From Streptomyces cinnamoneus (GTDB lineage: Bacteria > Actinomycetota > Actinomycetes > Streptomycetales > Streptomycetaceae): a stretch of DNA of 64,000 bases. Below the pieces are notes generated by a model. That model searched no databases. It saw nothing but the letters and a program-made list of their open reading frames with translations, and was not told where the DNA came from. The position numbers were made by a program, and so were the translations under genes. The stretch lies in NCBI RefSeq assembly GCF_002939475.1, contig NZ_PKFQ01000001.1:1-64000 (forward strand), in the 5' to 3' direction. This document shows, piece by piece, positions 53,715 through 62,677 of this stretch. How positions within the stretch are numbered: the first letter of the stretch is position 1; each line of letters starts with the position of its first letter.

Positions 53715-54122
53715 TCAGGTGGGCTGGGGGCGGCCGAAGAGGAGGTCGTAGCCAGCGGGGAGCTGGAGCAGGATCTGCCCCAGCAGATCGTCGCCGGCTG
53801 TGTCGGCGACCGCGGACAGCACGGCGCTGACGTCCCATGTCGCGGTCTGCTCGGTGGCGCCCTCGATCCAGGCTGCGGTCGCCCGTATGAACCGCTCCGG
53901 CGACAGCGGTTCGGCGCTCTGGAGCGGGTTGAGGAGGATCAGGGCGAAACCCTCCGGCAGGCGGGCTGCGAGCTGGGAGCGGACTTCGCCGACGAGGTGC
54001 GCGCCGAGCAGGGCGAGCACTACGCGGGCCGCGCGCTCGGCTTCCTTCACGGTGCCGTACTCGCCACGTTCCTTCACGTGGTCGAGGAACGCTTCACGTC
54101 GCAGAGTCATCTCGACCGCCAC
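53715..54122 (-). CDS. DUF2267 family protein
   Basis: 135 residues (GTG 54122; ATG 54110 also possible, with GAAGGGG upstream). KEAERAARVVLALLGAHLVGEVRSQLAARLPEGFALIL is the DUF2267 core. It lies 88 bases after hsp20 on the same strand, with the second paralogue downstream, so the three may form one stress operon. Confidence 0.85.
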   Translation of the reverse strand: MAVEMTLRREAFLDHVKERGEYGTVKEAERAARVVLALLGAHLVGEVRSQLAARLPEGFALILLNPLQSAEPLSPERFIRATAAWIEGATEQTATWDVSAVLSAVADTAGDDLLGQILLQLPAGYDLLFGRPQPT

Positions 54123-54210
54123 CCCTTCTTGTCTTTCGGACTGCCCACGGGTGCGGAGGGCGGGGTGGGGGGAGATCAGGTGCCCGTCCTCCGCACCCGT
54201 CCGGCCGGTA

Positions 54211-54642
54211 TCAGCCAGAGATCTCCTTGTGGCCGGATCCGGCGCCGATGGAGATCTTGCGGGGCTTGGCGCGCTCGGCGATCGGAATGCGCAGGGTGAG
54301 CACGCCCGCGTCGTAGTCGGCCTGGATGTGCTCGGTGTCGAGGGTGTCGGCGAGCACGATCTGGCGCGAGAAGACGCCCAGCGGCCGCTCGGACAGCTCC
54401 ATCTGCACGTCGTCGGCTTTCGTCACGGGCCGGCGCTCGGCCTTGACGGTCAGCATGTTCCGCTCGACGTCGATGTCGATCGCGTCCGCGGTGACGCCGG
54501 GCAGGTCGAAGGCCACCACGTACTGGTCACCCTCGCGGTAGGCGTCCATCGGCATCGCCGACGGCCTCGACCAGGTACCCGGGCCCATGAGCTGCTGCGC
54601 CAGCCGGTCCAGCTCACGGAAGGGGTCAGTGCGCATCAACAT
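54211..54642 (-). CDS. Hsp20/alpha-crystallin small heat-shock protein
   Basis: 143 residues. [17 protein letters not shown], then the crystallin domain [39 protein letters not shown], and the G-x-L motif [20 protein letters not shown] that binds neighbouring subunits. GGAGGTG lies nine bases before ATG 54642. Holds unfolding proteins in solution. The divergent regulator and double palindrome point to local control. Confidence 0.95.
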   Translation of the reverse strand: MLMRTDPFRELDRLAQQLMGPGTWSRPSAMPMDAYREGDQYVVAFDLPGVTADAIDIDVERNMLTVKAERRPVTKADDVQMELSERPLGVFSRQIVLADTLDTEHIQADYDAGVLTLRIPIAERAKPRKISIGAGSGHKEISG

Positions 54643-54708
54643 GGGGAAAAACACCTCCAGCAGGTCAGGCAGTTGCTGCCAATGCGCCTCACTGACTCCG
54701 TTGTAACA

Positions 54709-54753
54709 TGTCATCCAATGGATGACAAACATGATGTCGTCTTCCTGATGACA
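54709..54753. promoter_or_regulatory. Double palindromic operator between hsp20 and its regulator
   Basis: TGTCATCCAATGGATGACA (54709-54727) is a perfect 19-base palindrome; TGTCGTCTTCCTGATGACA (54735-54753) is a second, imperfect copy 26 bases further, so about two and a half helical turns. It is placed to control both divergent genes, most likely by the HTH protein at 54771. Confidence 0.75.
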
Positions 54754-54770
54754 ACTCGAGGGAGGTCTCC

Positions 54771-55394
54771 GTGGCCCCGGCCGACCAGCCGTCCTCGCCC
54801 AACACCGACGCCCACAGCCCGGTGTCGTTCCTTGCCGCCGCGGCGGCCCTCGACGCCATAGACGACGCCCTACGCGAAGCCCGGCACAAGACCCCAAACG
54901 CCCCCGCCCCCGGCCCGGAACAGGCCCTGGCCTCCTTGTTGCTGCTGCGGCAAGTACGCGAGCAGCTCGCCGGATGGGAGACCGGCCTGATCGAAACGGC
55001 CCGCGACGCAGGCGCCAGCTGGGCCGACCTCGCCCACCCCCTCGGCGTCGCCAGCCGCCAGGCCGCCGAACGCCGCTACCTGCGTGGCCGTCCCGGCCCG
55101 GTCGGGACCACCGGCGAGCAGCGTGTCCAGGCCACCCGTCAGGCCCGGGCCGCCGACCGCAGCACCGCCGCCTGGGCCCGCCGCAACGCAGCCGACCTGC
55201 GCCGCCTCGCCGGCCAGATCACCGCGCTCACCGACCTTCCCCCCGCCGCCCGCCGCCCGCTCGACGAGCTACACGCGGCCCTGGCCCACGACGACCCCGC
55301 CGACCTCATCGCCCCTCTGGCCGCCGCCCGCCCGCACCTGACCGCCGCCCACCCCGGCCTCACCGCCCGGCTCGACACCCTCACAACTCCCTGA
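54771..55394 (+). CDS. HSP18-type transcriptional regulator
   Basis: 207 residues from GTG 54771 (GGAGG six bases ahead). The HTH segment is [25 protein letters not shown], followed by helical Ala/Arg-rich parts. Annotated relatives beside Streptomyces Hsp20 genes are called HSP18 transcriptional regulators. It very likely binds the palindromes just upstream and represses hsp20 and itself. A shorter protein with the same type of HTH is at 63497. Confidence 0.8.
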   Translation: MAPADQPSSPNTDAHSPVSFLAAAAALDAIDDALREARHKTPNAPAPGPEQALASLLLLRQVREQLAGWETGLIETARDAGASWADLAHPLGVASRQAAERRYLRGRPGPVGTTGEQRVQATRQARAADRSTAAWARRNAADLRRLAGQITALTDLPPAARRPLDELHAALAHDDPADLIAPLAAARPHLTAAHPGLTARLDTLTTP

Positions 55395-55424
55395 CCCCAC
55401 CCGGCGCACCGCAACAGCGGTCCC

Positions 55425-55899
55425 GTCAACGCCCGCCCCGGGCGGCTGCTGACGGGACCGAATCCGACCGATCGCGGCAAGAACGGTTCGAAAATTCACC
55501 TCGCCGTCGACCGCAGCGGACTCCCGCTCGCGGTCGGCATCTCCGGCGCCAACACCCACGACAGCCTCGTGCTACAGCCACTGGTGCGATCCATCCCACC
55601 CATCCGCAGCCGCCGCGGCCCGCGCCGACGGCGACCGGACAAGCTGCACGGCGACAAGGGCTACGCCTGCGACCACCAGCGTCGATGGCTACGAGCGTGT
55701 GGCATCACACCTCGCATAGCCCGCCGCGGGAAAGAGTCTTCGCAGCGACAGGGCGGACACCGCTGGTTCGTCAAGCGCACCATGTCCTTGTTCTCCGGTT
55801 GCCGCCGACTGCACCGACGCTACGAGCGCGAACCCGAGCACTTCCTCGCCTTCACCGTCATAGACACCAGCCTGATCAACTACCGCCGACTCGCCTTAG
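55425..55899 (+). pseudogene. IS5-family transposase, 5'-truncated
   Basis: Reads LTGPNPTDRGKNGSKIHLAVDRSGLPLAVGISGANTHDS to RWFVKRTMSLFSGCRRLHRRYEREPEHFLAFTVIDTSLINYRRL, the second half of an IS5-type enzyme similar to that at 23651-24148. The first half and the left terminal repeat are missing. Confidence 0.85.
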
Positions 55900-56190
55900 G
55901 AGATGCGGCCGAGGAGGGCTTCCGCCTGGTAGGGCGTGTCGGCGCCGCACAGGAAGGCCGCGGCGAGAGCGTCCTTGCGGGTCTCCTCATCCAGCTCCGT
56001 CAGGGGGTGCTGCCGAGCGGCGCCCCAGTACTTGGACTCGTGGTCGAGCAGTCGCTGTTCACGCGCACGGTCTTGCGGCCGGCTACGGCGACCGGCTGGG
56101 TGCCGGCCACGGGCTCGGTCGCCGTCCCCGACCGGGTCGAGGCGGCGCTGACGGCCTCGTCCAGGAGGTCGGCCAGCGCGGTCATGTGAA
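55900..56190 (-). pseudogene. C-terminal fragment of an unknown protein
   Basis: The minus strand reads MTALADLLDEAVSAASTRSG ... then, after a frame change near 56065, REQRLLDHESKYWGAARQHPLTELDEETRKDALAAAFLCGADTPYQAEALLGRI, cut by the IS remnant. REQRLLDHESKYW is typical of large Streptomyces ATPases with TPR-like tails, but this is weak. Confidence 0.5.
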
Positions 56191-56400
56191 GGATGAGTGC
56201 GATATCGAGCCCGTGGCCGTCCAGCCGGCCGGGCCTGCGCCGCACAGCATCCTCAAACCCGCCCAGCACGTACCCGAACGTCGGCAACCGAAGTGTCGTA
56301 AGTCGCCCTCCCGCTGCTCAGCATCGGGCAGCAGGCCGCTCCGGCTATAGCCACTCTGGGGTGACCCACTTGGCCTCTCGGTCGCGTCTTGGAGGATGCC

Positions 56401-56728
56401 ATGAGCCATTCCGACACGAACCCGTCAGCCACGATTGCTTGCCCCCCGGGCGCCGGCGTACCGGATCCCGCGAGCGAAAACCCAGTCCGGCGCCTGCGTG
56501 GTCTGGCCGCGGATGCCCTTACAGAGTTACAGCGAGGCGACGCGAAGGCGGCAACAATCTGCGCCACAGCCGGAGGTGGCCTGGGAGCGTTGATCGCAGT
56601 GATGTCCGCAACAGCAGGGCCGCGAGCCATCGAAGTGGCGCAGCGGCATCTGACCGCTCATGGGCAGGCAGGCCTGCTGGGGTATCTCGACGACCACACG
56701 GTGCGGGACGGCATCGCGCAGTATCACC
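56401..56728 (+). pseudogene. Truncated small membrane protein
   Basis: MSHSDTNPSATIACPPG ... LTELQRGDAKAATICATAGGGLGALIAVMSATAG: a helix with RGDAKA before a membrane segment, faintly like the membrane part of Pycsar-effector-type proteins. After YHP (56728) the frame runs into the lysE 3' end antisense, so the natural C-terminus is lost. Confidence 0.45.
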
Positions 56729-56738
56729 CTGTCAGCTG

Positions 56739-57407
56739 TCAGCGCAGGGCGACCGCCGCGCCCGTTCGTTCGGTGGCGATCCTGACCGCGAAGCCCGCCA
56801 GTGCGGTACCCATCACATAGCGCTGCACGCGCTGCCAGAGCGGGTGCCGGCCGAAGAACCCGGCGACGGAGCCGGCCGTCACGATGAAGAACGCGTTGCC
56901 CGCGACCCCCACCGCGATCTGGGTCAGCCCCAGCAGCAGACCTTGCAGGGCGACGTGGCCGCGCGCCGGGTCGACGAACTGCGGCAGCAGCGAGATGTAG
57001 AGGATGGCCACCTTAGGGTTGAGCAGGCAGGTGAGGAGGCCCATCAGGAAGAGCTTGCGGGACCCGTCCGGCGACAACTCGTGGGTAGTGAAAGGGGATC
57101 GGCCGCCCGGCCGGACTGCCTTCCAGGCCAGCCAGAGCAGGTAGCCCGCCCCGGCCAGCTTGATCGCGAGGTAGATCTCCGGCACGAGCGCGAAGACGGT
57201 GGCGATACCGGCGGAGACGGCGAGGAGGTAGACCAGGAAGCCGAGGGCGACCCCGGCCAGTGAGACCGTCCCCGCCCGGCGGCCCTGGGCGATCGAGCGG
57301 GAGACCAGGTAGATCATGTTCGGCCCCGGCGTCAGCACCATGCCGAGTTCCACCAGCGCGATCCCCGCTATTGCTCCCAGCCCGATCACAGCACTACCCC
57401 CGTACAT
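56739..57407 (-). CDS. LysE family exporter
   Basis: 222 residues. Family signature VELGMVLTPGPNMIYLVSRSIAQGRRAG near the N-terminus and about six membrane helices (ALGFLVYLLAVSAGIATVFAL, LAGAGYLLWLAWKAV, LLTCLLNPKVAILYISLLPQF). Exports amino acids or related small molecules through the inner membrane. ATG 57407 gives the usual start. Confidence 0.9.
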   Translation of the reverse strand: MYGGSAVIGLGAIAGIALVELGMVLTPGPNMIYLVSRSIAQGRRAGTVSLAGVALGFLVYLLAVSAGIATVFALVPEIYLAIKLAGAGYLLWLAWKAVRPGGRSPFTTHELSPDGSRKLFLMGLLTCLLNPKVAILYISLLPQFVDPARGHVALQGLLLGLTQIAVGVAGNAFFIVTAGSVAGFFGRHPLWQRVQRYVMGTALAGFAVRIATERTGAAVALR

Positions 57408-57471
57408 GCGTTCGCCTGGTTGCAACCTAGCAGCTCACGGCCATGTGCCAGGCTGCGAGGAGGAGGCGCCC

Positions 57472-57720
57472 ATGTCTGCTCCATCGCCGCTCGTCGAGGA
57501 GGTCGCGGGGGAGGAACCGCCGTGGCTCGTGTCGGACGATCCGCGGGACTGGTTCGAGCCGTTGCTGCCGGTCGCGGCGGCAACGGCTACGCAAGCTCGG
57601 CCGTCCACCACTCGACGACCAGGACGCCTGAAGGGGATCCCGCTCCTGCTGCACACGGTGCTTCAGCGGGAGTGGCTGCCGCAGGAGCTCCTAAAGCCGG
57701 GCCCCTGGGATGTCATGGCT
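57472..57720 (+). pseudogene. IS5-family transposase N-terminal remnant
   Basis: PPWLVSDDPRDWFEPLLPV, then PLLLHTVLQREWLPQELL correspond to the start of IS427-type transposases (compare WIVSDELWERIEPLLPG and VLYTGIQWEYLPQELG in the IS at 21351). Truncated on the right. Confidence 0.65.
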
Positions 57721-57753
57721 GATCCCCCGGGGCCCGTGGTGTTGCTGGAAGAG

Positions 57754-58812
57754 CTACTGCACCAGCGCGGCGAGGGCCTGGTCGGCCATCTGGACGCCCA
57801 TCGTGGCCGCGATGGTGGTGTCGGCCTCCAGGAGCTTGTCCTTGAGCTGGGTGGCGAACTGGCGCAGGCGGCCCGGTTCAGGGTTCCCGGAGGCCGCCTC
57901 GGCGTGGAGGTCCTGGGCGACGCGCTCCAGCTCCACGCGGTCCGTCTCGGACATGCCCAGGGTGGTGCTGACCTGGCCGATGTACCCGGTGAGCTGGGCG
58001 AACAGCGTGGGGTCGACGCCGTCGGTGTTGTTCTGGGTGAGGTGCTGCTGCTCGCCGATGATGACGCCCTTGGCGTTCGGCATGTAGTTGTTGTACGTGG
58101 TGCCGGGGCGGGGCTGGTTGACGTGGTCCTGCACGCTTCCTCCTGCCGGGGCGCAGCTGACGCCCTGGGGTGTGATGGCGACGGTGGCGGGTTCGGTGTC
58201 GATGTGCTCGATCAGCTTGTGCTGGGACAGGTGGGCGAGCGCTTCGTGCAGCTCTGTGCCGGTGATCTCGGATCCGGCGAAGTAGGCGGCGGGCGTGTCG
58301 AGGAACAGCGCCGGGTTGATGGGCTTCTGGTCGCCAGCGGTGGCGAACAGCCACTGGTGGAAGGCGTCCATGGTGTAGCGGAGCCGGGCGGCGCGGTCCA
58401 GGCGCAGCTTCTTCAGGCGGTGGATCGCGGCGCGGCCCGCGTCGGTGAGGTGGACCTCGGGGGTGCCGCCGAAGGTGCGCGCGATGGTGACCAGGTCGCG
58501 CTGTTCCAGTTCGAAGGCGAGCACGGAGGTGTCCTCGTCGTGCAGCTGTTGTTCTTCGACGAACCGGGTCACGTCGATGTAGCGCGAGGGGTTCTGCCGG
58601 GCCTGCTCGTCCAGCCACAGCAGCAGCCGGGCCTGATTGCCGCTGCTCTCGGTCACCTCACCGGCGGGAATCACGCTGGCGGTGGAATTGAGCTGGGCAG
58701 ACACACAAAGAGGGTTCCGTCGTTGGGCGCGCTCCACACTCTTGTTGGTCTCCTTGACCAGGTTTCTCGCCCACTTGTTCAGCTCACGCTTGTTGATCCC
58801 GTCGCGGGCCAC
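57754..58812 (-). CDS. Hypothetical protein with NNY-G-x-x-IG motif
   Basis: 352 residues from GTG 58812 with GGAGGG six bases upstream. The first half is winged-helix-like (DVTRFVEEQQLHDEDTSVLAFELEQRDLVTIA, EVHLTDAGRAAIHRLKKLR), then NQPRPGTTYNNYMPNAKGVIIGEQQHLTQNN, followed by a helical end. The NNY...GxxIGEQQ stretch recurs in actinomycete proteins of unknown, possibly effector-type role. Soluble; single gene between remnants. Confidence 0.65.
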   Translation of the reverse strand: MARDGINKRELNKWARNLVKETNKSVERAQRRNPLCVSAQLNSTASVIPAGEVTESSGNQARLLLWLDEQARQNPSRYIDVTRFVEEQQLHDEDTSVLAFELEQRDLVTIARTFGGTPEVHLTDAGRAAIHRLKKLRLDRAARLRYTMDAFHQWLFATAGDQKPINPALFLDTPAAYFAGSEITGTELHEALAHLSQHKLIEHIDTEPATVAITPQGVSCAPAGGSVQDHVNQPRPGTTYNNYMPNAKGVIIGEQQHLTQNNTDGVDPTLFAQLTGYIGQVSTTLGMSETDRVELERVAQDLHAEAASGNPEPGRLRQFATQLKDKLLEADTTIAATMGVQMADQALAALVQ

Positions 58813-58949
58813 GTTGCCCTCCTGCCGCAGGTGCCCTGGACGGAGTCCGACCTCGCTGCGCTGGCACGGCACCCGTGGCCCTCGATCCAGCAGGACGCCG
58901 CGAGCTTGCTCGACGAGCTGGCGTGCGAGCCCGGTGCCGTGTTCACTCT

Positions 58950-59364
58950 CGCCATCGGCGAAGCCGATGAAGCCTTCGTCCGCCGCGGCCCCGACGCCGA
59001 TCCCGCCGTGGATGGCCTACTACGACGCAGCCCAGCACCAAGGCGACACCGGCCACGCCCTGTACGGCATCGTCCTCGGGGACACCTTCAGCCGGCCGCA
59101 GTGGAGCGCTTTGACATGGCAGTCAAGCTCCACACCGACGCCTACATACGATCGCGGGCGATGTCCCGCACCAAGCTCGCTGCCCTGCACATGGCCATCG
59201 GCGACCCGCGCGAGGCCGTCACCGTCGGGACCTTGGCCCTCGAGTACGTCGGACAGATGCGTTCCCAGAGGGCAGCAGACGGGCTGCGCGAACTCCCGAC
59301 CCTCGGCTACCAGCACCGCGCCACCCCTGAGAGGGCGGTTCGTGAGGTGATGCCTTGTCGCTGA
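58950..59364 (+). pseudogene. C-terminal remnant of an HTH/TPR regulator
   Basis: Across frames: WMAYYDAAQHQGDTGHALYGIVLGD, then VERFDMAVKLHTDAYIRSRAMSRTKLAALHMAIGDPREAVTVGTLALEYVGQMRSQRAADGLREL. This is the TPR half of Streptomyces XRE-type regulators (as at 41970). No HTH part remains. Confidence 0.75.
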
Positions 59365-59447
59365 GAGCCACGGTTGGCCACTGTGCACTTCAGTTGGCCA
59401 CTTTGGCGCTCAGCCAGACAGTTGGCGGCGGTACGCCCGTGGTTCGG

Positions 59448-59978
59448 TCACATGGGGAACGACAGCAGACGCACTGCGCCGGCCGGCCAGTCCGCATCCC
59501 CGTGCAGCGGCGTCCACATGCTTGCGAGCGGCATGATCACCGGTCCTTCATGCTGCTCGACGTGTACGTCCTGGTTCAGGACTCGCCAGCCGAGTCGCTG
59601 GTAGAGGGGAACGAGTGGTGGCCGGCAGAAAAGAAGCCCGTGCCGGGGGCCCATCGTCCGTGCGTGCTCGAGGGCGGCGGCCAGAACCTTGCGTGCGAGC
59701 CCGCGCCCGCGCACGTCTGGTGCGACGGCCACCCCGCCGACGCCCACCACCTCGGTCTCAACGGCTCCGATTGATATCGGTACCCTGAGCAGGCCGGTAT
59801 GTGCCACGAGCCGACCGTCCAGCTTGACACCGAAATGATCTTCCTTGGGCAGCCAGGTCAAGCCGGTGTCAGCGACGCCGAAGGGATCGGCACCGTCGCC
59901 GAGGATTTCCGTCTGCTCAGTCTTCGTGTATCGCGTGAGGCGCACCACTGTGGGCGATGCGGATGACAAGTGATCCAT
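59448..59978 (-). CDS. GNAT family N-acetyltransferase
   Basis: 176 residues from ATG 59978. The acetyl-CoA loop is VGGVAVAPDVRGRGLARKVLAAALEHAR, with GLLFCRPPLVPLYQRLGWRVL after it, as in GNAT enzymes. Substrate unknown; some relatives modify antibiotics. Faces an IS5 element. Confidence 0.9.
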   Translation of the reverse strand: MDHLSSASPTVVRLTRYTKTEQTEILGDGADPFGVADTGLTWLPKEDHFGVKLDGRLVAHTGLLRVPISIGAVETEVVGVGGVAVAPDVRGRGLARKVLAAALEHARTMGPRHGLLFCRPPLVPLYQRLGWRVLNQDVHVEQHEGPVIMPLASMWTPLHGDADWPAGAVRLLSFPM

Positions 59979-60078
59979 TCCAGCATGGTCTTGTTTCAGC
60001 GCCTCCTTGGCCAACCGAGATGCTCGAAATGACCAACTGGGTTGCTCGATCACATGTCCGGTTCCCGGCGAGGTTGGG

Positions 60079-60507
60079 TCAGAGCTGCGGGTTGCGGTGC
60101 TCGGTCGGCTGCTGCTTCCTGGTGAAGTTGCCGGCGTCGCCCTCGATGAGGATGTCGAGCTTTACCAGGCGTTTCAGCTTGGCGCGGGTGCCTTCGATGT
60201 TCTTCGGCAGTAATTCATGGTCGAGGGCTTCGCAGACGTCCCTGGCACGCAGCGGTCCGGTCGTGTCGTTGAAGACAGCGAGGATGCGGGGGTAGTCCGG
60301 GTGCTCGGGCAGGTCCGGCGGGACGGCCGGGAGGCGGTCGGCGAGGCCGGTGACGGTCTTCCGGGTGATCGCGAGGTGTTCGAGGTGGGTTTCGGCCTCG
60401 CGTAGCCGGGTCTGCAGTTCGCCGACCTGCGTGCGGAGGTCGGCGGCCAGGGCCCGGGCGGCCACTTCCTGGATGTTGAGTGCCTCAAGCAGGGGCTGGA
60501 TGTTCAC
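60079..60507 (-). CDS. IS-associated coiled-coil/winged-helix protein
   Basis: 142 residues. Coiled coil LRTQVGELQTRLREAETHLEHLAI (25-48), then LPEHPDYPRILAVFNDTTGPLRARDVCEALDHELLPKNIEGTRAKLKRLVKLDILIE, which looks like a winged helix. It starts four bases after the transposase stop, on the same strand, and belongs to the IS. Such accessory proteins are frequent partners of this IS5 subgroup; their role is not known. Confidence 0.75.
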   Translation of the reverse strand: MNIQPLLEALNIQEVAARALAADLRTQVGELQTRLREAETHLEHLAITRKTVTGLADRLPAVPPDLPEHPDYPRILAVFNDTTGPLRARDVCEALDHELLPKNIEGTRAKLKRLVKLDILIEGDAGNFTRKQQPTEHRNPQL

Positions 60508-60511
60508 GCGC

Positions 60512-61351
60512 TCACCGCCTGGGGCTCGCGCCAGGTGGGGTGTTCGCGCCGGTGAGACGGCGGGCCATGACGTGGGTCATCGCCCAGTAGACCCAGGAGA
60601 CGGACGAGGCGGGGCGGTGCTCGTAGTCGCGGACCAGGCGCCGGTGCGGTATCAGGATCCCGTAGGTCTGCTCGACCCTCCACCAGATGGGCTGCGGGAC
60701 GAACCCGATGTCCTGCGGGTTGCGCTCGACGACCTCCACGTCGATCCCGAGCGTCGCGCCGTGGGCGACCACGGCGGTCTTGAATCCCTGGTCGACCAGG
60801 GCCTTCTCGACGGTGCCGCCGGTGTGCTCGGCAACCTGGTCGAGCAGTGTGGTGCCTGCAGCGTTGTCGTGCGCGTTCGCCGCGAACACGACCACCGCGA
60901 TGACCAACCCGAGCACATCCACCGCCAGCCCCCGCTTGCGGCCTGGCACCTTCTTCGCGGCGTCCCGGCCGGTCGTGGAGGCGGGTACGCCAGCGGCCAC
61001 GTGGACACTCTGCGTGTCCAGCACCACCAGGGTCGGGTCCTCTAACCGACGGACCCGCTCGCGCGCCTGACAGCGCAGCAGCTCGTGAACGACCTGGTCA
61101 GTGCCGTCGTCACGCCACTTCGCAAAGTAGTAATACGTCGCGCTCTTCGGCGGTAGATCATGCGGTAGGTAGGCCCACTGGCAACCGGTCCTGCCCTGGT
61201 AGAAGATCGCGTTGAGGATCTCCCGCATCTCGTACGCGCCCTGGTGGCCACTGACGGAGGGGTGCCGATGCTTCCATGCCGTGATCACCGGCTCGATCAG
61301 CGCCCATTGCTCGTCCGATAAGTCGCTCGGGTACGGCTTACGTTCACCCAC
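60512..61351 (-). CDS. IS5-family transposase
   Basis: 279 residues. DLSDEQWALIEPVITAW, MREILNAIFYQGRTGCQWAYLPHDLPPKSATYYYFAKWR, TLVVLDTQSVHVA (first Asp), KALVDQGFKTAVV (second), and WWRVEQTYGILIPHRRLVRDYEHRP (catalytic Glu in VEQT). Appears intact and may be active. I did not find convincing terminal inverted repeats. Confidence 0.9.
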   Translation of the reverse strand: MGERKPYPSDLSDEQWALIEPVITAWKHRHPSVSGHQGAYEMREILNAIFYQGRTGCQWAYLPHDLPPKSATYYYFAKWRDDGTDQVVHELLRCQARERVRRLEDPTLVVLDTQSVHVAAGVPASTTGRDAAKKVPGRKRGLAVDVLGLVIAVVVFAANAHDNAAGTTLLDQVAEHTGGTVEKALVDQGFKTAVVAHGATLGIDVEVVERNPQDIGFVPQPIWWRVEQTYGILIPHRRLVRDYEHRPASSVSWVYWAMTHVMARRLTGANTPPGASPRR

Positions 61352-61410
61352 CTCATCACACCATCAGGCGACGACAGAATCACCCAAAGGCTCACGAACC
61401 ACCCTCTCAG

Positions 61411-62034
61411 ATGAACCAACGCTTCACTTGGCCGGACGAGCGGCTGATCAAGGCTGCTCAGGACGGCGACGTCACTTCGCTCACCACCGTTGTCATGGAA
61501 TCGCAGCCTCATGTGCGCAGGTTCGCCATATCGCTGTGTTCCTCACCGCAGGACGCGGAGGACGCGGCGCAGGAAGCACTGATCATCCTCTATCGGAAGA
61601 TCGGCACTTTGCGGGCCACTGGCGCGCTTGCCTCATGGATGTTCCGGATCGTGCGCAACGAATGCCTCCGGCAGGTACGGCTGCTCGTCTCGCAGAACGA
61701 CGAGGCGACAGCCGAACCGCAGGCGACTGCGGAACCGTCCGCCGAGGACGCGGTGCTGCACAGGCTGGAGGCGGAGCGCATCGCGGCTGCTGTCAGCGCC
61801 CTCCCCCGTGACCAGCGGCAGGTCCTGATCATGCGGGACGTACAGGGCCTGCCCAGCAAGACCGTCGCTCATTCTCTCGGCCTGAGCAGCGCCGCGATGA
61901 AGTCGCGGCTGCACAGAGCACGCGCAGCACTGCGTCACTCTCTGGCAGTGACAGACCAACCACTCGGTCAAGCCGCCGATGAGGCGCGCGATCAAGCTAT
62001 CGACCAACCAGTCGGAGGAGTCTCACGACCGTGA
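61411..62034 (+). CDS. ECF-type sigma factor
   Basis: 207 residues. Region 2: PHVRRFAISLCSSPQDAEDAAQEALIILYRKI and ASWMFRIVRNECLR. Region 4: AVSALPRDQRQVLIMRDVQGLPSKTVAHSLGLSSAAMKSRLHRARAALR. Directs RNA polymerase to stress-type promoters. Its stop overlaps the start of the small membrane protein gene (GTGA), so that protein is a candidate regulator. Confidence 0.92.
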   Translation: MNQRFTWPDERLIKAAQDGDVTSLTTVVMESQPHVRRFAISLCSSPQDAEDAAQEALIILYRKIGTLRATGALASWMFRIVRNECLRQVRLLVSQNDEATAEPQATAEPSAEDAVLHRLEAERIAAAVSALPRDQRQVLIMRDVQGLPSKTVAHSLGLSSAAMKSRLHRARAALRHSLAVTDQPLGQAADEARDQAIDQPVGGVSRP

Positions 62035-62423
62035 ACACCGTGAACGTCGCGAACACAGTGAAGCCCGCGCAGGGCTCGAAGGCCCAGGCCGCCGCACAGT
62101 CCGCCGCGCCCGAGATGAACTTCTCCAGCAAGTCCGTGCCGCGCCATCTGGCGCGCGGCGCCATCGGCTTCGGCCTGATCATCGGCTCGATCGCCCTGGT
62201 GCCCGTCGCCGGCCCGGCCACCCTGCTGGCGGCCCCTTTGGCCCTGATCGCCTTCCGCGGCTGTCCTACCTGCTGGATGGTCGGCCTGACGCAGACCATC
62301 TCGCTCGGCCGTCTGGAGCGCCAGTGTGTGGACGGCGTATGCACCCTCACCAAGGCGCACCCGGCGGCGACGGACACGAACGAGCCGACAGCCCATAGCG
62401 ACGTCCCGACTGCTTCCCGGTGA
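62031..62423 (+). CDS. Small membrane protein coupled to sigma factor
   Basis: 130 residues from GTG 62031. Soluble N-part, then AIGFGLIIGSIALVPVAGPATLLAAPLALIAFRGCPTCWMVGL, two closely spaced membrane helices with a CPTC pair, as in DUF2892-type membrane domains. It could be an anti-sigma or thiol-sensing partner by position; this is inference. One more Cys (RQCVDGVCT) pair follows. Confidence 0.75.
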   Translation: MNTVNVANTVKPAQGSKAQAAAQSAAPEMNFSSKSVPRHLARGAIGFGLIIGSIALVPVAGPATLLAAPLALIAFRGCPTCWMVGLTQTISLGRLERQCVDGVCTLTKAHPAATDTNEPTAHSDVPTASR

Positions 62424-62677
62424 CCACGACCACTGATCATTCGGAATGACTCGTCCAGGAATCAGGAAACCCCCGTGAGCACAGCCTGGGGTCGGCAGGA
62501 TGAGCGTATGGGGCATGGGAAATGAGTCCGGGCTGGATACGGCCGATCGCGGTCATTTGCCCGGAGGGTCCGGTGGAGGCGGTCGTGGAGGCCGACTCAC
62601 TCGACGCCGCGCTGGATGTGAACACGGTGCTGGTGCGGGGGACCACGTGGGCACGACGCTGTAGTGGTCGATGGCGT

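Noticed and set aside
54974..56350. A 458-codon plus-strand frame rich in Arg and Pro
   Set aside because: Shadow of the HSP18 regulator and the IS5 remnant in a high-GC context.
56401..56728. A working Pycsar effector
   Set aside because: Only a short likeness at the membrane segment, a truncated C-terminus and no cyclase gene nearby.
57316..59364. A 682-codon plus-strand open frame
   Set aside because: It is the shadow of lysE and the 352-residue minus-strand gene; its ends coincide with IS and regulator remnants.
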